From: Flavobacteriaceae bacterium UBA1682
GTDB taxonomy: Bacteria; Bacteroidota; Bacteroidia; Flavobacteriales; Flavobacteriaceae
Direction: 5' to 3'
NCBI GenBank assembly: GCA_002320285.1
Contig: DCKE01000001.1
Coordinates: forward strand, 62,001 to 126,000
Length of the DNA stretch: 64,000 nt
The notes under the pieces are model-generated. The model had not been told where the DNA came from and ran no database searches. It saw only the letters and a list, made by a program, of their open reading frames with translations. A program made the translations under genes and the position numbers. Numbering within the stretch: position 1 is the stretch's first letter; each line of letters starts with the position of its first letter. Shown piece after piece: positions 7,408-15,017 of this stretch.

Positions 7408-9090
7408 TTATTTACTATCTAATTTTGCCCAAGTATCTCGAAGCCCTACCGTTTTATTGATTACCAAATGGTTTTCAGTCGAATCCTGATCTACACAGAA
7501 ATATCCCAAACGTTGAAATTGGAATTTGTCACCAGCTTGAGCTGCTGCTAAACTCGGTTCCAGATACCCTTTGATTACATTTAGTGAATCTGGATTGATA
7601 TAGTCTTTAAAATCAACTTCCTTATTACCATCGGGGTTTTCGTGGGTAAATAAACGATCGTAAATTCTTATTTCCGCTTCAATGGCATGAGGAACAGAAA
7701 CCCAATGTATGGTTCCTTTTACTTTGCGTTTACTAGCTTCACTTCCACTTCCACTTCGAGTTTCCGGATCATAAGTGGCGTGAATTTCAAGTATGTTGCC
7801 ATTCTCATCTTTAACCACGCTTTCGCCTTGAATGATGTAGCCATTCTTTAAACGCACTTCTTTGCCTAAGGTCAGGCGGAAATATTTGCTGTTGGCATTT
7901 TCCATAAAGTCATCTCTTTCGATATACAGTTCTCTGGAGAATGGCACTTTTCTAAAAGTCATGACTTCTTCTTCCGGATTGTTTTCCGCTTCCAACCATT
8001 CTACTTCATTTTCTGGATAATTGGTGATAATCAGTTTAACCGGATCTAACACCGCCATAACTCTTGGCGTGATTTTATTGAGGTCTTCCCTTACGCAGAA
8101 TTCCAATAAAGAGACATCAATAAGGTTATCGCGTTTGGCTATTCCAATGGTATTAGCAAAATTGCGAATCGCAGTTGGAGTATAACCTCTTCTTCTCATT
8201 CCTGAAATCGTAGACATTCTTGGATCATCCCATGCCGTTACGTGTCCATCTTGAACCAATTGCAATAGTTTTCGCTTACTAACAACAGTATGTGACAAAT
8301 TTCGACGTGCAAATTCGCGTTGTTTAGGTCTAATTTTAGTAGGATCTACAATTTGATCTAAAAACCAATCGTATAATTCACGGTGAGGTAAGAATTCTAA
8401 AGTACAGAAAGAGTGAGAGATTTGTTCGATATAATCGCTTTCTCCATGTGCCCAGTCATACATTGGAAAGATACACCAATCGGTCCCTGTTCTATGATGT
8501 GATTTTTTGATGATTCTATAAATAATAGGATCACGCATCAACATATTGGAAGAGGTCATGTCAATTTTTGCTCGTAAGATATGGGAACCCTCTTCGAATT
8601 CGCCATTTTTCATACGCTCAAACAAATCGAGATTCTCCTCGACACTTCTATTTCTATTTGGTCCTTCAACACCGGGTTGGGTTGGAGTTCCTTTTTGCTT
8701 CGCCATTTCCTCAGAAGACTGATTGTCTACATAGGCTTTGCCATTTTTGATCAAGGCTACGGCCCAATCATATAATTGTTGAAAATAATCTGAGGCATAT
8801 ACTTCTTCGCTCCATTTATAACCCAACCATTCCACATCATTTTTGATGGCATCTACAAATTCTTGTTCTTCTTTTGCTGGATTGGTATCGTCAAAACGCA
8901 AGTTTACCGGTGCGTTGTAATCTATACCTAAACCAAAATTTAAACAAATCGAACTCGCATGTCCAATGTGAAGATATCCATTGGGCTCTGGTGGAAAACG
9001 AAAATGTAATTTATCATTTGGCAAACCATTTTTTAAATCTTCTTCAATGATTTGTTCAATAAAATTCAATGATTTTTCTTTTGTTGACAT
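7408..9090 (-). CDS. glnS: glutamine--tRNA ligase (GlnRS)
   Basis: A 560-residue class I synthetase that charges tRNA-Gln directly. The HIGH motif is at residues 41-44 in FPPEPNGYLHIGHASSICLNFG, the KMSKS-type loop reads VVSKRKLLQLV, and FDDTNPAKEEQEFVDAI and the C-terminal anticodon-binding beta-barrel domains are present. Its existence means Gln-tRNA does not require the GatCAB transamidation route in this organism. It is oriented opposite to folB. A TACCTTTG promoter element lies just upstream (9110-9117, minus strand). The length is normal. Confidence 0.97.
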   Translation of the reverse strand: MSTKEKSLNFIEQIIEEDLKNGLPNDKLHFRFPPEPNGYLHIGHASSICLNFGLGIDYNAPVNLRFDDTNPAKEEQEFVDAIKNDVEWLGYKWSEEVYASDYFQQLYDWAVALIKNGKAYVDNQSSEEMAKQKGTPTQPGVEGPNRNRSVEENLDLFERMKNGEFEEGSHILRAKIDMTSSNMLMRDPIIYRIIKKSHHRTGTDWCIFPMYDWAHGESDYIEQISHSFCTLEFLPHRELYDWFLDQIVDPTKIRPKQREFARRNLSHTVVSKRKLLQLVQDGHVTAWDDPRMSTISGMRRRGYTPTAIRNFANTIGIAKRDNLIDVSLLEFCVREDLNKITPRVMAVLDPVKLIITNYPENEVEWLEAENNPEEEVMTFRKVPFSRELYIERDDFMENANSKYFRLTLGKEVRLKNGYIIQGESVVKDENGNILEIHATYDPETRSGSGSEASKRKVKGTIHWVSVPHAIEAEIRIYDRLFTHENPDGNKEVDFKDYINPDSLNVIKGYLEPSLAAAQAGDKFQFQRLGYFCVDQDSTENHLVINKTVGLRDTWAKLDSK

Positions 9091-9109
9091 AGATATATTA
9101 TTATATAAG

Positions 9110-9117
9110 CAAAGGTA
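9110..9117 (-). promoter_or_regulatory. TAnnTTTG promoter element for glnS
   Basis: On the minus strand TACCTTTG lies 19 bp upstream of the glnS start codon and matches the Bacteroidota -7 consensus, predicting a short leader. Confidence 0.55.
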
Positions 9118-9229
9118 TCAAAAAGTTAGACATTCCCTTTAATGGTTTGATTTTTTATTTGCTTTTGAAACGCTCAATAAGACTAAAAATGTTGTATTTT
9201 TAACTTCTTTTACTAATTAAACTCGCTTT

Positions 9230-9589
9230 ATGGGACTTATAAAATTAAAAAATATTAGAACTTTTTCTTTTCACGGATGTTTAGAAGAAGAAGGAAAGAT
9301 CGGTTCGGATTACCGTATCGATTTAACGGCAAAAGCCGATTTTTTAAAAGCAGCAGAATCGGATGATTTGGCTATGGCTGTAGATTATGTGCATTTAAAT
9401 AAAATTGTAGTAGAGGAAATGGATATCCGATCCAAGCTTTTGGAGCATGTATGTCAGCGTATTTTAAATCGAGTGTTGCATGAAATTCCGGTAATCGTCC
9501 ACGTTACGGTTGGTGTATCAAAAATAAACCCTCCGATTGGCGGTGATGTAGAAATGGTAACGGTTGAAATGGAGGAATTTAGAGCGTAA
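9230..9589 (+). CDS. folB: dihydroneopterin aldolase
   Basis: A 119-residue protein of the FolB family (MGLIKLKNIRTFSFHGCLEEEGKIGSDYRIDL), with the typical FxxHGxxxEE segment near the N-terminus and the VDYVHL segment where the family reads VNYxxV. The enzyme cleaves dihydroneopterin to 6-hydroxymethyl-dihydropterin in folate biosynthesis, as an oligomer in the cytoplasm. It is a single gene between glnS (divergent) and tRNA-Cys; the other folate genes are not nearby. Confidence 0.93.
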   Translation: MGLIKLKNIRTFSFHGCLEEEGKIGSDYRIDLTAKADFLKAAESDDLAMAVDYVHLNKIVVEEMDIRSKLLEHVCQRILNRVLHEIPVIVHVTVGVSKINPPIGGDVEMVTVEMEEFRA

Positions 9590-9672
9590 TGTCTTTTTTA
9601 TTTTTAAAAAGAAGATTTGAATCGCTTTGATTTTCAAAAATTATTAGTAAGTTTGCCATCCATAACACAGAG

Positions 9673-9743
9673 GGCATCGTGGCCGAGTGGCTAGGCAGCG
9701 GTCTGCAAAACCGTCAACAGCGGTTCGAATCCGCTCGATGCCT
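9673..9743 (+). tRNA. tRNA-Cys (anticodon GCA)
   Basis: A 71-nt cloverleaf: acceptor GGCATCG (9673-9679) pairs with CGATGCC (9736-9742), discriminator U (9743) as usual for tRNA-Cys. The anticodon stem and loop CTGCAAA carry anticodon GCA at 9705-9707, and the T arm is AGCGG-TTCGAAT-CCGCT (9719-9735). The 3' CCA is not encoded (next bases CAA). A strong terminator follows within 10 bp. Confidence 0.97.
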
Positions 9744-9748
9744 CAACA

Positions 9749-9778
9749 AAAAGGAGATCTATTAGATCTCCTTTTTTA
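9749..9778 (+). terminator. intrinsic terminator after tRNA-Cys
   Basis: Perfect 10-bp stem AAGGAGATCT / AGATCTCCTT with an ATT loop, followed by T-run. It also lies at the 3' end of the convergent lysE-type gene, so it could act in both directions. Confidence 0.9.
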
Positions 9779-10453
9779 TTTTTTATTCGAAAATATAAAG
9801 CTGTTTTCAAGTAACTTTTCTTCCTTAGGGAATACTCCCCTAGACATAATGACCAATCCAAAAACAATCAACAATATACTACTGACCTTTTTAATTTTTA
9901 AGATGTTTTCCGGGATCAGTTTTTTTCGCAGTTGTTTGGCTAGTAATATTTTAAATAAGTCGGTAATGAAATAGGCTACGATTACACAACTAAAAAAGAA
10001 CAACATCCGATTGGGTTCCATTTCCATTTCAGGACCTAAGGTGATGATGATTGCCAACCAAAATCCCAGTACCCCGACATTGATAAAATTCAATAGAAAA
10101 CCTTTGACAAAGAGATTAAAATAGTCTCTTTTTATTTTAAGGGATTCTAATTTTATGACTTCTATAGATGTTTTCTTGAGTTTAAGGAATGAAATGATAC
10201 CATAAGTAATCATGATTACACCTCCAAATAGGTATAATGCCGGTTCGTCTTTAATGCTGTTGATCAGTCTAAAACTGCTGAAATACGCGATAGCAATGAA
10301 TACAATATCAGCTAAAATTACTCCAAAATCAAACGACATCGCAGCGCGAAAGCCTTTGGTGATACTTGTTTCAATTAAAATAAAAAAAACAGGCCCAATC
10401 ATAAAACTCAGAAAAAACCCTAGCGAAATTCCTGTTAATAAGTTGTCTATCAT
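9776..10453 (-). CDS. LysE family amino-acid/metabolite exporter
   Basis: An inner-membrane protein of about 225 residues that starts MIDNLLTGISLGFFLSFMIGPVFFILIETS. The N-terminal helix carrying GxxLxFMxGP is the LysE/RhtB signature, followed by KGFRAAMSFDFGVILADIVFI. Six hydrophobic segments are visible. Family members export amino acids or related small molecules by proton-coupled transport; the substrate cannot be read from sequence. The frame stays open upstream to 10510, but that stretch (MQNISINANSQYWHFYF) does not resemble the family and overlaps a hairpin, so I chose the ATG at 10453. Confidence 0.88.
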   Translation of the reverse strand: MIDNLLTGISLGFFLSFMIGPVFFILIETSITKGFRAAMSFDFGVILADIVFIAIAYFSSFRLINSIKDEPALYLFGGVIMITYGIISFLKLKKTSIEVIKLESLKIKRDYFNLFVKGFLLNFINVGVLGFWLAIIITLGPEMEMEPNRMLFFFSCVIVAYFITDLFKILLAKQLRKKLIPENILKIKKVSSILLIVFGLVIMSRGVFPKEEKLLENSFIFSNKK

Positions 10454-10460
10454 TGTAGTA

Positions 10461-10494
10461 AAATAAAAATGCCAATATTGAGAATTGGCATTTA
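10461..10494 (-). terminator. hairpin between the GIN-domain gene and lysE
   Basis: AATGCCAAT (10468-10476) pairs with ATTGGCATT (10484-10492), loop of 7. In the minus direction it is followed by a T-rich stretch, so it could terminate the GIN-domain gene. It sits only about 15 bp before the lysE start and so also lies in that gene's leader. Confidence 0.6.
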
Positions 10495-10540
10495 TTGAAA
10501 TGTTTTGCAAGGTAAAAAATAATAAGCCAATATAATAGCT

Positions 10541-11212
10541 TTATTTTTTTACTTTTTTGATGGTTCCCCCCGCAATTATTTTTTCGTTCAGCGTTTTTGG
10601 TTCCCCGTATACGGTAATTTTACCACCAGCTCTTGTTTTTGCATCGACTAACTGAGTTGCTCGTACTTCTGCTTCTCCTCCTGCATTAACCGTTACGTCT
10701 GTTTGTTCTGATTCCAGGTCTTTATGATAGACAATAGCTCCAGAATTCGCTATTATATCCTGCATTTTAGCTTTCCCCCTGATTGTAGTTATACCGCCTG
10801 AATTGGCTTTTACATTCAAACGTTCTACATTGACTTTTAGGTTGATCTTCCCCCCTGTTTTAGCATTTATAGTCAAGGATACATCATCCAAGGTCGCATC
10901 AGATTTGACAGTAGCACCTTCATTGACTTCAACCGCATCTAAGTTTTTATAGTATACGATGGCTTTTACATCATCGCCTTGTAAGGTTTTACTCAAGGTC
11001 ATTTTAATTCGCAGACTACCATTTTTATTGACAATCTCGACATTACCAGCATCGGTTCCGCTCAGTTCTACCTTGTATTCGTCAGCAGGAACCAAAGTGG
11101 CATTGATTTTATCAAATACTTTTAGAGAAGTAAATTCACCAACTTGTTTGACCGTTTGTGCAATTCCAAATTGTGCAACCAAGACAAAGGCAACTAAAAT
11201 TATTTTTCGCAT
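10541..11212 (-). CDS. secreted GIN domain-containing protein (DUF2807, head-GIN)
   Basis: A 223-residue protein with a signal peptide (MRKIILVAFVLVAQFGIAQ) followed by a right-handed beta-helix-like GIN domain. It begins FTSLKVFDKINATLVPADEYKVELSG and shows periodic motifs such as VNEGATVKSDATL, NAKTGGKINL, NSGGITTIRGKA and NAGGEAEVRA. This family (PF10988) is very common in Bacteroidota as secreted or surface proteins described as putative adhesin-like; enzymatic function is not known. It lies downstream of rnr on the same strand, with 94 bp between them that carry a long imperfect inverted repeat. Confidence 0.88.
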   Translation of the reverse strand: MRKIILVAFVLVAQFGIAQTVKQVGEFTSLKVFDKINATLVPADEYKVELSGTDAGNVEIVNKNGSLRIKMTLSKTLQGDDVKAIVYYKNLDAVEVNEGATVKSDATLDDVSLTINAKTGGKINLKVNVERLNVKANSGGITTIRGKAKMQDIIANSGAIVYHKDLESEQTDVTVNAGGEAEVRATQLVDAKTRAGGKITVYGEPKTLNEKIIAGGTIKKVKK

Positions 11213-11251
11213 AGTTTCTATTTGTTGTTGTTTTAATATTATTTAATAATA

Positions 11252-11298
11252 AGGAGTTAGTACTAGGGCCGTGAGTAGGAAATCTAGTGATAACTCCT
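11252..11298. repeat. imperfect inverted repeat between rnr and the GIN-domain gene
   Basis: AGGAGTTA (11252-11259) with ACTAG (11262-11266) pairs to CTAGT (11284-11288) and TAACTCCT (11291-11298). The loop is about 17 nt. There is no T-run after it in the minus direction, so it may be an RNA element or weak terminator for rnr rather than a standard one. Confidence 0.45.
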
Positions 11299-11306
11299 AT
11301 ATTACT

Positions 11307-13487
11307 TTATTGCTGGTTTTTTCTTATATAGTTGAAATCCAATTGTTTTTTAATTAAATCAGCATTCTTAACGGTTACAATTACTTCATCTCCTAACTGA
11401 ATCACATTGTTTGTCGATTGTCCTACCAAGGCATATTGTTTGTCGTCGAAGATGTAATAATCGTCTTTAATTTCGCGAATTCGAACCATTCCCTCACATT
11501 TATTATCCACGAGTTCAACGTAGATCCCCCATTCGGTAACACCGGAAATGACTCCAACAAACTCCTTGCCTTTTTGATCTTGCATAAACTTGACCTGCAT
11601 GTATTTGACACTGTCTCTTTCTGCATTGGCTGCCAAACTCTCCATCTGTGAGCAGTGCAAACATTTAACTTCCATTTCCTCTTCATTAACCGATGCACCT
11701 TGATCCAAGTAGTGTTGTAGCAAACGATGGGCCATGATATCTGGATATCGACGTATTGGCGATGTAAAATGCGAGTAATATTCAAAAGCCAATCCGTAAT
11801 GTCCTATGTTTTCAGTAGAATAACTGGCTTTACTCATACTTCTGATGGTTAAGGTATCCACCAAATTTTGCTCTTTTTTTCCTTGTACTTGTGAGAGTAA
11901 CGTATTTAATGAACTCGATATGGATGCTTTGGATTTAAAGTTAATCGAATAGCCAAATTTGGAGATGATTCCCTGAAGGTTAAATAATTTGTCTTGATCC
12001 GGCTCATCGTGTATACGGTATACAAAGGTTTTTTTCTGTTTACCGACGTATTCAGATACTTTTTTATTGGCCAACAACATAAATTCTTCAATCAAGTGGT
12101 TGGCATCTTTGGAAACTTTAAAATACACTCCAACCGGTTCGTCGTTTTCGTTTAAATGAAATTTAACCTCTACTTTGTCAAATGAAATGGCACCATCGCT
12201 CATTCTCTTTTGACGCATAATCTTAGCTAACTCATTCATTTTAAGAACGCCATCTACTATAGGCTGCTCGATTTCCTGTGCTACTCCACTTATTGAAATG
12301 TTTTCTGGAATAAAGCCTTTACCGGTTTCGATGATTTGTTGGGCCTCTTCATAAGCCATTCTCTTATCGGAATAGGTTACGGTTCTTCCAAACCACTGAT
12401 CGACAATCTCTGCTTTTTCATTTAATTGAAAAACAGCTGAAAACGTATATTTTTCTTCGTTTGGTCTTAAAGAACACGCAAAGTTAGACAAGACTTCGGG
12501 CAGCATCGGTACTACTCGATCTACTAAATATACCGAAGTAGCTCTTTGATAAGCTTCTGCATCTAAAAGGGTTCCCTCTTGAACATAATGGGATACATCA
12601 GCGATGTGAACCCCTATTTCGTAACGACCGTTTTCGAGTTGTCTAAACGAAAGGGCATCATCAAAATCCTTGGCATCCTTTGGATCTATTGTAAAGGTCA
12701 GTACATCGCGCATATCGCGACGTTTATCGATTTCGCTTTGCTGTATACTCGTATCTATTTTTTGTGCAAAGGCTTCTACTTCAACTGGAAAATCATTCGG
12801 TAAACCGTATTCGGCCAATATAGCATGCATCTCCGTATTGTGTTCGCCTTGTTTACCTAAAACTTTAAGTATACGACCAAATGGGCTGTCGGCTCGATCT
12901 GGCCAATCCTCGATACTTACTAAAACCACATCGCCGTCCTTAGCATTTCCGATTTTATCCTTGGAAATAAAAATGTCGGTATACATTTTTGCATTGGCAC
13001 TCGTTACAAAAGCAAAATTCTTTTGAATCTCGATAACTCCGACAAATTCCGTTTTATGCCTTTTAATAATTTCGACAACCTCACCCTCGGGTTTTTTACC
13101 TTTTCGTTTGTTGTAGATATAGACTTTGACTACATCTTTGTCTAAGGCTTTATTTAAATTGTTGGTGGGAATGAAAACGTCTTCTTCCAATTCGTTGCAA
13201 ACGAAATAAGCCGTCTTTCTACTGGTCATGTCAATAGTTCCCTCAAAATAATCCATCGTTGGAATGATTTGAAATTTACCAGGCTCTATTTCTTTGATTT
13301 TTTCTTTGGATAAAAGGTATTTTAATTCTTTGATAATATCATTTCTTCCTTGAGTATCAGTAATATCCATTGATGCGGCTATCTGTTTGTAGTTATAGGT
13401 CTTGGAAGAATTATTAGATAGTAGTTTCAGGATTTTTGCTGAAAAATCTTGAAGTTTATTTTTTTTTTGATTTATTTTTTTACGCAT
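11307..13487 (-). CDS. rnr: ribonuclease R (RNB/S1 3'-5' exoribonuclease)
   Basis: A 726-residue protein with an N-terminal winged-helix segment (about 15-65), cold-shock/OB domains, a central RNB catalytic domain containing TIDPKDAKDFDDALSF (metal-binding Asp cluster) and HYGLAFEYYSHFTSPIRRYPD, and a C-terminal S1 domain (EFVGVISGVTEWGIYVEL). RNase R degrades structured RNA and takes part in rRNA and mRNA turnover. The length matches the Bacteroidota form, which is shorter than the E. coli enzyme. A TATATTTG element 244 bp upstream on the minus strand suggests a long leader. Confidence 0.96.
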   Translation of the reverse strand: MRKKINQKKNKLQDFSAKILKLLSNNSSKTYNYKQIAASMDITDTQGRNDIIKELKYLLSKEKIKEIEPGKFQIIPTMDYFEGTIDMTSRKTAYFVCNELEEDVFIPTNNLNKALDKDVVKVYIYNKRKGKKPEGEVVEIIKRHKTEFVGVIEIQKNFAFVTSANAKMYTDIFISKDKIGNAKDGDVVLVSIEDWPDRADSPFGRILKVLGKQGEHNTEMHAILAEYGLPNDFPVEVEAFAQKIDTSIQQSEIDKRRDMRDVLTFTIDPKDAKDFDDALSFRQLENGRYEIGVHIADVSHYVQEGTLLDAEAYQRATSVYLVDRVVPMLPEVLSNFACSLRPNEEKYTFSAVFQLNEKAEIVDQWFGRTVTYSDKRMAYEEAQQIIETGKGFIPENISISGVAQEIEQPIVDGVLKMNELAKIMRQKRMSDGAISFDKVEVKFHLNENDEPVGVYFKVSKDANHLIEEFMLLANKKVSEYVGKQKKTFVYRIHDEPDQDKLFNLQGIISKFGYSINFKSKASISSSLNTLLSQVQGKKEQNLVDTLTIRSMSKASYSTENIGHYGLAFEYYSHFTSPIRRYPDIMAHRLLQHYLDQGASVNEEEMEVKCLHCSQMESLAANAERDSVKYMQVKFMQDQKGKEFVGVISGVTEWGIYVELVDNKCEGMVRIREIKDDYYIFDDKQYALVGQSTNNVIQLGDEVIVTVKNADLIKKQLDFNYIRKNQQ

Positions 13488-13730
13488 TATAATCTTGTTT
13501 TTAGATTAAGTTCTAAACTATTTTTTAACGAAATGTCACTTAACTGGTTTAAATGTACAAAATAGTAGGAGAAGAGATTTTGTATTTTAAAAAATTAAAT
13601 AAAATATAACGTTTATAATTATTTCTTTGTTGGTGAAGGATTAATTTAAGACTTTTTTAATCAGAAGGTTAAGATATTAAGTCTATGTAATTAGAAACTA
13701 TTACAATTATTTATGAAGTAAATTATAGTA

Positions 13731-13738
13731 CAAATATA
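13731..13738 (-). promoter_or_regulatory. TAnnTTTG element, possible distal rnr promoter
   Basis: Minus-strand TATATTTG lies 244 bp upstream of the rnr ATG. It matches the consensus, but the distance means it could be coincidental or serve an unannotated RNA. Confidence 0.35.
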
Positions 13739-13956
13739 ATACTTTTCTGGTAAAAATTTGAATAAAGCCTTTTTTGCACAGGATTTGGCGAAAAGAAACC
13801 TTATTGATAAAATGAAGAATCCACATTTGGGTTACTTTTTGGGAATTTAAAATTTATTGGTCTTCAATGCCGTTCGTATCGGTAAAGATTTGTTGTAAAT
13901 AGTTGTAAAATCCTAAACTTAGGTGGGGCTGTTTTTTTATTTTTCATTCTTTATCA

Positions 13957-13964
13957 TACCTTTG
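13957..13964 (+). promoter_or_regulatory. TAnnTTTG promoter element for rpiB
   Basis: TACCTTTG lies 27 bp upstream of the rpiB ATG, the normal spacing for a Bacteroidota promoter. Confidence 0.55.
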
Positions 13965-13991
13965 TAAGGTAATAACCGATAAAAGCACATT

Positions 13992-14420
13992 ATGAAAATA
14001 TCCATTGGTAACGACCATGCAGGTCCAGCATATAAAAAGGCGATTGTTCGATTTTTAGAAGAACAAGGTCACGAGGTAACCAATTATGGCACTGATGATT
14101 TTGCTTCTGTGGATTATCCAGACTTTGGTCATCAAGTAGCAGCAGATGTTGAATTGAAAAAAGTGGATTTCGGTATTTTGATTTGCGGCAGTGGTAACGG
14201 TATTGCGATGACAGCGAATAAACATCAAGGCGTGCGTTGTGCGTTGTGTTGGACAAAAGAAATAGCTTCCTTATCGCGTCAGCATAACAACGCCAATGTG
14301 ATTAGTATTCCAGCGCGTTTCACTTCTATAGAGCAGGCCGTGGAAATGGTAAAAACTTTTTTAGAAACCGCTTTTGAGGGAGGTAGACACGCGACTAGAG
14401 TGGATAAGATTAGTTGTTAA
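13992..14420 (+). CDS. rpiB: ribose-5-phosphate isomerase B
   Basis: A 142-residue RpiB/LacAB family sugar isomerase that interconverts ribose 5-phosphate and ribulose 5-phosphate in the pentose phosphate pathway. The nucleotide-sugar loop GNDHAG is at residues 6-11, and the catalytic Cys65 lies in ICGSGNGIAMTANK (64-77). The C-terminal HATRVDKI segment is also typical. The gene is monocistronic; a terminator shared with the convergent DUF1294 gene follows. An exact RpiB is more likely than an allose isomerase, though specificity is not provable from sequence. Confidence 0.95.
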   Translation: MKISIGNDHAGPAYKKAIVRFLEEQGHEVTNYGTDDFASVDYPDFGHQVAADVELKKVDFGILICGSGNGIAMTANKHQGVRCALCWTKEIASLSRQHNNANVISIPARFTSIEQAVEMVKTFLETAFEGGRHATRVDKISC

Positions 14421-14463
14421 TAAAGCTTAATACGGGTATGAGGCCCTAATTAATTTGTCTTAT

Positions 14464-14493
14464 AAAAAGAGCTGTCTATACGACGGCTTTTTT
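14464..14493. terminator. intrinsic terminator after rpiB
   Basis: A-run, then stem GCTGTC / GACGGC (one G-U pair) with a TATAC loop, then seven T. It overlaps the stop codon of the convergent DUF1294 gene. Confidence 0.75.
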
Positions 14494-14755
14494 AACGCCT
14501 AAAAACAAAAATCAACAGCAGCAATTGCACGACAATTATCGCATAAAATTGCATTTTAAAGGATGATTTCGCTGTTTTATGTCTCAATTTACTCATCGCA
14601 ATCCACCCGCCAAAAGAACCTCCGATAAAGCATAACATCAATAAGTTTTTTTCGGGGACTCTCCTACCCTTTTTTTGGGCTTTTTCTTTGTCATAAGCAA
14701 ATAAGGCAAAGGCGAGATAATTGACCACTAAAAGGTAAAAAAATAAATATTTCAT
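14492..14755 (-). CDS. DUF1294 family small membrane protein
   Basis: An 87-residue protein with two transmembrane helices (residues about 2-17 and 64-84) separated by a basic linker with the DUF1294 signature: YDKEKAQKKGRRVPEKNLLML, then GGSFGGWIAMSKLRHKTAKSSF. Function unknown; relatives are sometimes fused to cold-shock domains. The open frame extends 36 codons upstream, but that part is unlike the family, so I use the ATG at 14755 (MKYLFFYLLVVNYLAF). Its 3' end meets rpiB tail to tail. Confidence 0.85.
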   Translation of the reverse strand: MKYLFFYLLVVNYLAFALFAYDKEKAQKKGRRVPEKNLLMLCFIGGSFGGWIAMSKLRHKTAKSSFKMQFYAIIVVQLLLLIFVFRR

Positions 14756-14899
14756 TGGTAAATATGGGACTTCAATAGTACTTTGTTTTCTATAGTATGT
14801 GAAAAATATACGGCAAGGGTTGTTTTCGGACTTAGGTATATTCAAATGCAAAATTAAGCACAAAATAGATAGGACTGGAAATTTGTTTTCAATTTCAAT

Positions 14900-14923
14900 A
14901 ATTCAAGGACATGTCCTTGAATT
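14900..14923. repeat. 24-bp perfect palindrome upstream of tex
   Basis: The left half is AATTCAAGGACA and the right half its exact reverse complement. It is followed by a second inverted repeat, ATCGGATT / AATCCGAT, at about 14924-14953. Both lie in the spacer between the divergent DUF1294 and tex genes, about 95 bp before the tex start. Possible operator or RNA hairpin. Confidence 0.6.
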
Positions 14924-15017
14924 ATCGGATTTAAAAAAGCCAATAATCCGATGTAATAAGGGTTTTAATATTGCTTCAAAGGTAGTATTTTAGCCTTTCT
15001 AATTTAGCATAATACTT

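Larger units (their letters stand above)
13488..13991. other. 504-bp divergent intergenic region rnr/rpiB
   Basis: AT-rich, with no convincing open reading frame. It contains a minus-strand TATATTTG (13731-13738) for rnr and a plus-strand TACCTTTG (13957-13964) for rpiB. The 240 bp between the rnr element and its start codon would be an unusually long leader. I see no clear hairpin there. Confidence 0.5.

Noticed and set aside
9673..9743. tRNA-Cys as an integration site
   Set aside because: No integrase, no direct repeat of the tRNA 3' end and no foreign genes next to it.
9687..9974. Plus-strand open frame covering tRNA-Cys and the lysE 3' end
   Set aside because: It crosses the tRNA gene and a terminator, so it is not a real gene.
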